From the NCBI GenBank assembly GCA_028276315.1, contig JAPYWP010000022.1, positions 1 through 8,276 on the forward strand: 8,276 bases of DNA. Reading direction: 5' to 3'. Source of the DNA: Minisyncoccota bacterium (GTDB lineage Bacteria > Patescibacteriota > Minisyncoccia > UBA6257 > HR35). The notes beneath the pieces were generated by a model. That model was not told the DNA's origin. It worked only from the letters and a program-made list of their open reading frames with translations, and searched no databases. Below are positions 5,152-8,276 of this stretch, in pieces (positions within the stretch are counted from its first letter, which is position 1; each line of letters opens with the position of its first letter). The translations under genes were made by a program, and so were the position numbers.

Positions 5152-6294
5152 ATGAACAAACCAACAAAAATAATTATAGGAATAATTGTCGCGATTATTG
5201 TCATTGGTGGGGTTTGGTATGGGGTAAACGAGAAACCAAAGGTGCAGGTTAAAGAAGAGACGATTAAAATTGGAGCGATTCTGCCCTTAACAGGAAAGGA
5301 TTCTTCTACGGCTGGAACAGCTAAAGAAGGATTATTACTTGCGGTTGAACTGATAAATAAATCAGGAGGTGTTGGGGGAAGAAAGATAGAGGTAATATTA
5401 GAAGATAGTCAAAGTGACCAAACAAAAGCGATTACCGCATTTAATAAATTAATTTTCGTTGATAAAGTCCAGGTAGTAATTGGCGGATTCACAAGTATGG
5501 AAGCTGCTGTCCTTGCTCCTTTAGCTCAATCTAACAAAAGAATATTATTTTCACCCACTGCAACCACTTTGATCCTCAATAAAGCAGGAGATTATGTTTT
5601 TAAATTCAGAGAAGGAATTGATATTCAGGGGAAAAAGATTACTGAAGTAATGCAGAAATTAGGGATTAAGAAATTAGCAGTTATTTATAATGATACAGAA
5701 ATAGCTCACGATCTTATGAATACTTTTCCCCAAGAAGCTGAAACTCGAGGTATTGAGATAGTGGCGGTTGAAAAATATACCCCAAAAGATATAGATTTTA
5801 GAACTCAACTTACAAAAATAAAAAGTAAGAAACCTGAAGCAATTTATATCATAGGCTATCCAAAGGATACTCCTATGGTTGTTAAACAAGCGAGGGAACT
5901 TGGATTACAACAACAGATTTTTTCTATAAATAGCGCAGAAAGTTCAGTAATTTTTGAAATAGCTGGTCCTGCTGCAGAAGGAATAATTTTTACTACAAGT
6001 CCATTAAATTGTAAATACGAGATAGAACCAGGTAAAACTTTTTGCGATATTTACAAAGAGAAATACGGTAAAGATCCTGATTATCGAGCAGCTTATCTTT
6101 ATGACTCTTTAATGATTGTGGTAGATGCAATAAATAAAGTTGGTAATGATGCAGAAGAATTGAAAACACAACTTCTCAAAACTGATTTCAACGGTGCAGT
6201 TGGAAAAACAACTTTTGACTCAGATGGTAATGCTCAAAGAGAAGTAATAGTCAAAACCATCAAAAACGGCAAGTTCGTGCCGTATGAGAAATAA
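5152..6294 (+). CDS. Membrane-anchored type 1 substrate-binding protein of a Liv/HAAT ABC transporter
   Basis: A 380-residue binding protein that would capture the solute outside the membrane and hand it to LivH-type permeases. Residues 5-24 form one hydrophobic segment followed by WYG and a polar linker. No lipobox Cys is present, so it is probably held by an uncleaved anchor. The Peripla_BP_6-like domain starts at IKIGAILPLTG (38-48) and shows AVELINKSGGVGGRKIEVILEDSQSD (64-89) and VVIGGFTSMEAAVLAP (108-123), which together suit the first ligand-binding lobe. KLAVIYNDTE (174-183) begins the second lobe, with YRAAYLYDSL (311-320) near the end. Two Cys (287, 298) in the second lobe could form a disulfide. 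The length is normal and the ORF intact, making this the only complete SBP gene here. The anchor DNA closely matches the anchors at 3611 and 7873. No Shine-Dalgarno is seen; ligand is unknown, with amino acid or amide likely. Confidence 0.93.
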   Translation: MNKPTKIIIGIIVAIIVIGGVWYGVNEKPKVQVKEETIKIGAILPLTGKDSSTAGTAKEGLLLAVELINKSGGVGGRKIEVILEDSQSDQTKAITAFNKLIFVDKVQVVIGGFTSMEAAVLAPLAQSNKRILFSPTATTLILNKAGDYVFKFREGIDIQGKKITEVMQKLGIKKLAVIYNDTEIAHDLMNTFPQEAETRGIEIVAVEKYTPKDIDFRTQLTKIKSKKPEAIYIIGYPKDTPMVVKQARELGLQQQIFSINSAESSVIFEIAGPAAEGIIFTTSPLNCKYEIEPGKTFCDIYKEKYGKDPDYRAAYLYDSLMIVVDAINKVGNDAEELKTQLLKTDFNGAVGKTTFDSDGNAQREVIVKTIKNGKFVPYEK

Positions 6295-6342
6295 GCGCTA
6301 AATTGTTTGAGTATACTAAACTAGACCAATTTTGATAAAAAC

Positions 6343-6371
6343 TTGACTATCATAATAGACTACTTTATAAT
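6343..6371 (+). promoter_or_regulatory. Sigma-70-type promoter giving a leaderless transcript
   Basis: TTGACT (6343-6348), a 17-bp spacer and TATAAT (6366-6371) form a near-perfect vegetative promoter. The ATG at 6378 begins 7 nt after the last base of the -10, which is the usual start-site distance, so the first transcribed base should be the A of the start codon. It is the best promoter in the window and shows that the ATPase gene is transcribed on its own. Confidence 0.85.
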
Positions 6372-6377
6372 ATAAAG

Positions 6378-7679
6378 ATGGAGAACAAAAAAGATATATT
6401 TAAACTTCTTATTAAAGAATTTCAAGAACTGAAGCTCCCAGAGATAAAAGAGAGAGATTTAAAATTACCAGAAAACACAAATAAAATAATAACTATTTCA
6501 GGACCAAGAAGAGTAGGGAAAACTTATTATTTTTATCAATTAATTCAAAATTTTAAAGAGAAAATACCAATAGAAAGAATTGTGTATATAAACTTTGAAG
6601 ATGATAGGCTTTTTCCTTTAAAATTAGAAGATTTAAATACTTTAATAGAGGCTTATTTTGAGCTTTACCCAGAAAACAAAAATAAAGAAATTTATTTATT
6701 CTTTGATGAAATTCAAAATATAAAAAATTGGGAGTTATTTGTTAGAAGAATTTATGACAAAGAAAAAGTTAAAATTTTTATTACTGGTTCATCATCTAAA
6801 CTTTTAAGTAGGGAAATAGCTACTTCTTTACGGGGGAGAACTTTAAATTATGAGTTATATCCACTAAGCTTTAAAGAATTTCTACTTTTTAAGAATGTAA
6901 AAATAGATAAAAATTTTATTTATACCGCGAGAAGATTTCAAGTTAAAAAATTATTTGAAGAATACCTTGTTTTTGGAGGTTTTCCAGAGGTTGTTCTAGA
7001 AAAAGAAAATTTAAAGCTGGCTCTTTTGAAAAATTACTATGATTTAACAATTTACAGAGACTTAGTAGAAAGATTTTCTGTTAGGAATTTAGATTTTCTA
7101 AAATTATTAATTAAATATTTGCTAACAAATATTTCTAACCTATTTTCAGGTAATGCCTTTTATCGATCACTAGAAAAATCTTTAAAGCCAGCAAGGGAAA
7201 CTTTTCTTGAATACCTTTCATATTTAGAAGAAATTGAGTTAATATTTTTTGTCCCATTATTTTCTTATTCTTTAAAAGTTCAACAAGTGAATCCTAAAAA
7301 AATTTATGCTATTGATAATGGATTGAGGAATGCTGTTTCTTTTATATTTTCTCAAGATTATGGTAGGCTTTTAGAAAATCTTGTTTTCATTGAATTGAAA
7401 AGAAGAGGAAATGAAGTTTATTATTATAAAGGAAAAAGAGAATGTGATTTTCTAATAAAAAAGGGTTCAAAAATATTCCAAGCGATTCAAGTAGTTGAAA
7501 ATTTAAATAAAGAAAATATGGAAAGAGAAATAGAAGGTCTAACTGAGGCAATGGAAAAATTTAATTTAAATCAAGGATTTATTTTAACTAAAGATGACGA
7601 AAGAGAAATAAAAGTAAAGTTGAAGAAAAAGATAGTAAAAATAAAAACAATACCTATTTGGAATTGGTTATTAATATAG
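6378..7679 (+). CDS. AAA_14/DUF4143-type P-loop ATPase
   Basis: A 433-residue protein of the ATPase family combining an N-terminal AAA_14 domain with a C-terminal DUF4143 region. It shows Walker A GPRRVGKT (42-49), Walker B IYLFFDEIQ (105-112), a sensor-1-like ITGSSS (135-140) with the following SLRGR (150-154), YPLSFKEF (161-168), and GGFPEVV (200-206). The C-terminal LLENLVFIELKRRG...YYYKGKRECDFLI (331-360) and AIQVV (369-373) form the restriction-endonuclease-like fold typical of DUF4143. The usual catalytic Lys after the last strand is not obvious (IQV in place of an ExK), so nuclease activity is doubtful. The family's cellular role is poorly known. The gene has its own leaderless promoter. 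It looks more A/T-rich than the SBP gene before it. Its TAG stop overlaps the first base homologous to livH, so it sits exactly at a rearrangement junction. Confidence 0.92.
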   Translation: MENKKDIFKLLIKEFQELKLPEIKERDLKLPENTNKIITISGPRRVGKTYYFYQLIQNFKEKIPIERIVYINFEDDRLFPLKLEDLNTLIEAYFELYPENKNKEIYLFFDEIQNIKNWELFVRRIYDKEKVKIFITGSSSKLLSREIATSLRGRTLNYELYPLSFKEFLLFKNVKIDKNFIYTARRFQVKKLFEEYLVFGGFPEVVLEKENLKLALLKNYYDLTIYRDLVERFSVRNLDFLKLLIKYLLTNISNLFSGNAFYRSLEKSLKPARETFLEYLSYLEEIELIFFVPLFSYSLKVQQVNPKKIYAIDNGLRNAVSFIFSQDYGRLLENLVFIELKRRGNEVYYYKGKRECDFLIKKGSKIFQAIQVVENLNKENMEREIEGLTEAMEKFNLNQGFILTKDDEREIKVKLKKKIVKIKTIPIWNWLLI

Positions 7680-7788
7680 GCTTAGTTGAAAATTTTTATC
7701 CTCGGGCTACAAAGATGCCATTGTCTTTATAATTTTATTTATTTTCCTTTTGTTTAGACCATAAGGGATATTAGGGATAAAGAAATAG
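7679..7788 (+). pseudogene. Decayed 3' fragment of a second livH
   Basis: The DNA matches the last part of livH (3407-3529). It starts with codons for GLVEN (7679-7693), has lost about 10 bp, then reads FLSSGYKDAIVF and on through LFRP in livH's frame. The Gln codon after FRP has become TAA (7762-7764), and the original end GILGIKK plus TAG (7786-7788) is still present. With no start codon, a frame-disrupting deletion and an internal stop it cannot be functional. It shows that a second livH once stood immediately before the third SBP gene and was largely removed where the ATPase gene now ends. Confidence 0.85.
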
Positions 7789-7836
7789 TTATCTATATTC
7801 CATTCTTGATTTTTTCGCACTATGGTAAAATTAAAA

Positions 7837-7842
7837 TATAAT
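7837..7842 (+). promoter_or_regulatory. -10 box upstream of the third SBP gene
   Basis: A perfect TATAAT followed by TAAAGGTC lies 30 nt before the ATG at 7873, conserved with 3574-3579. No strong -35 is found at normal spacing. The leader between box and start (AATTAAAATTTCTATTAAACA) has no Shine-Dalgarno. Confidence 0.5.
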
Positions 7843-7872
7843 TAAAGGTCAAATTAAAATTTCTATTAAACA

Positions 7873-8276
7873 ATGAATAAAACAACCCAAATTATTATAG
7901 GAATAATTGTCGCAATTATTATTTTAGCAGGGATATGGTATGGAGTGAGTAAAAAGCAGACTGTTCTAACAACAAAGACACCTATAAAGATAGGGTATGT
8001 AGCTGTTCTTTCTGGGCCGGCGGCTCAAGTATGGGGTTTTATGGAAGAGATGCTGCAGAGATGGCAGTAGAAGAAATAAATGCTAAAGGAAATATAAAAT
8101 TAGAGCTTATTTTGGGTGATAGCGCTGCAAAACCAGAGCAAGGATTAAGAGAATTTAAAAAACTTAACGAAATTAATAATCCAGATGTTCTAATAGTTGA
8201 CGCCAGTGGAGTTGGAAGCGCTGTAGCTCCGATGGCAGATCAATATAAAAAACCAGTAATTTTTGGAGCAGTGGCT
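7873..8276 (+). pseudogene. Third Liv/HAAT substrate-binding protein gene, -1 frameshifted and cut by the window edge
   Basis: Starting at ATG 7873 the product has the same membrane anchor as the other SBPs (MNKTTQIIIG...GIWYG), then IKIGYVAVLSGPAAQVWGF, the start of a type 1 periplasmic-binding domain. The first frame then runs into TAG at 8068-8070 after 65 codons. The SBP sequence continues in the -1 frame from TAT at 8040: YGRDAAEMAVEEINAKG, LILGDSAAKPEQGL, VLIVDASGVGSAVAPMADQ and VIFGAVA, open to the window edge. Joining the frames at GGGGTTTTA gives the expected WGFYGRDAAEMAVEEIN. This is a one-base deletion from a G or T run, a sequencing/assembly error, or programmed frameshifting at the GGGTTTT heptamer. 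It is a different SBP from the one at 5152. The remainder lies outside the window, so overall integrity cannot be judged. Confidence 0.8.

Larger units (their letters stand above)
7679..7944. repeat. Duplicated block, copy B: livH tail, leader and SBP anchor
   Basis: Direct-orientation counterpart of 3407-3682. Compared with copy A it has a small deletion and an internal stop in the livH part and a few insertions in the T/A-rich spacer, but it keeps the TATAATTAAAGGTC leader and the start codon context almost unchanged. Beyond GGTATGGA (7937-7944) it continues into a real SBP coding sequence, unlike copy A. Confidence 0.85.

Noticed and set aside
5674..5889. 71-codon minus-strand ORF within the SBP gene
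   Set aside because: It is antisense to an intact SBP gene whose domain is unbroken there; no supporting start signals.
6304..6325. Palindrome AGTATACT after the SBP gene as an operator or terminator
   Set aside because: Only 8 bp are perfect and flanking pairing breaks at once; expected by chance in this A/T-rich DNA.
1..8276. CRISPR array, tRNA or rRNA
   Set aside because: No regularly spaced repeats, no tRNA cloverleaf or rRNA-like conserved stretch was found on either strand by eye.

Overview
This is an AT-rich bacterial window (all three stop codons are used as stops, so genetic code 11) built around an incomplete branched-chain amino acid/amide-type (Liv/HAAT) ABC transporter locus. 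Several features fit a member of the Candidatus Patescibacteria (CPR), perhaps Parcubacteria-like. These are the strong A/T bias, Shine-Dalgarno sites missing from most starts, substrate-binding proteins held by an uncleaved N-terminal membrane anchor instead of a lipobox, and bacterial -10 boxes lying directly against start codons. The taxonomy is an inference from gene style, not from a marker gene.

Layout. Bases 1-1900 (minus strand) hold two tandem GH130-family glycoside phosphorylase/hydrolase genes that overlap by an ATGA; the downstream one runs off the left edge. A 57-bp divergent promoter region (1901-1957) separates them from a plus-strand run. That run starts with livF (ABC ATPase) and livH (permease). 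It is followed by a 56-codon ORF carrying the promoter, leader and membrane anchor of a substrate-binding protein (SBP) gene joined to an unrelated tail. Then come two hairpin-forming inverted repeats, an unrecognised 345-aa protein with a Cys-x-Cys-Cys cluster, a 272-bp spacer with a perfect 22-bp tandem repeat, a complete anchored SBP gene, and an AAA_14/DUF4143-type ATPase gene with a textbook leaderless promoter. The window ends with a decayed copy of the livH 3' end followed by a third SBP gene, which is frameshifted and runs off the right edge.

How it fits together. LivF, LivH and the anchored SBPs would be the energising ATPase, one permease subunit and the binding proteins of one uptake system, but no livG or livM is visible. 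The stretch livH tail + leader + SBP anchor occurs twice (about 3407-3682 and 7679-7944), and the SBP anchor coding sequence occurs three times. The locus therefore appears to have grown by tandem duplication of a livH-SBP unit, followed by deletion and replacement: the first copy lost its SBP body, and the second lost nearly all of livH where the ATPase gene now abuts. The most notable signals are this rearranged duplication, the repeated leaderless promoter arrangement, and the SBP frameshift that falls exactly on a GGGTTTT slippery heptamer.
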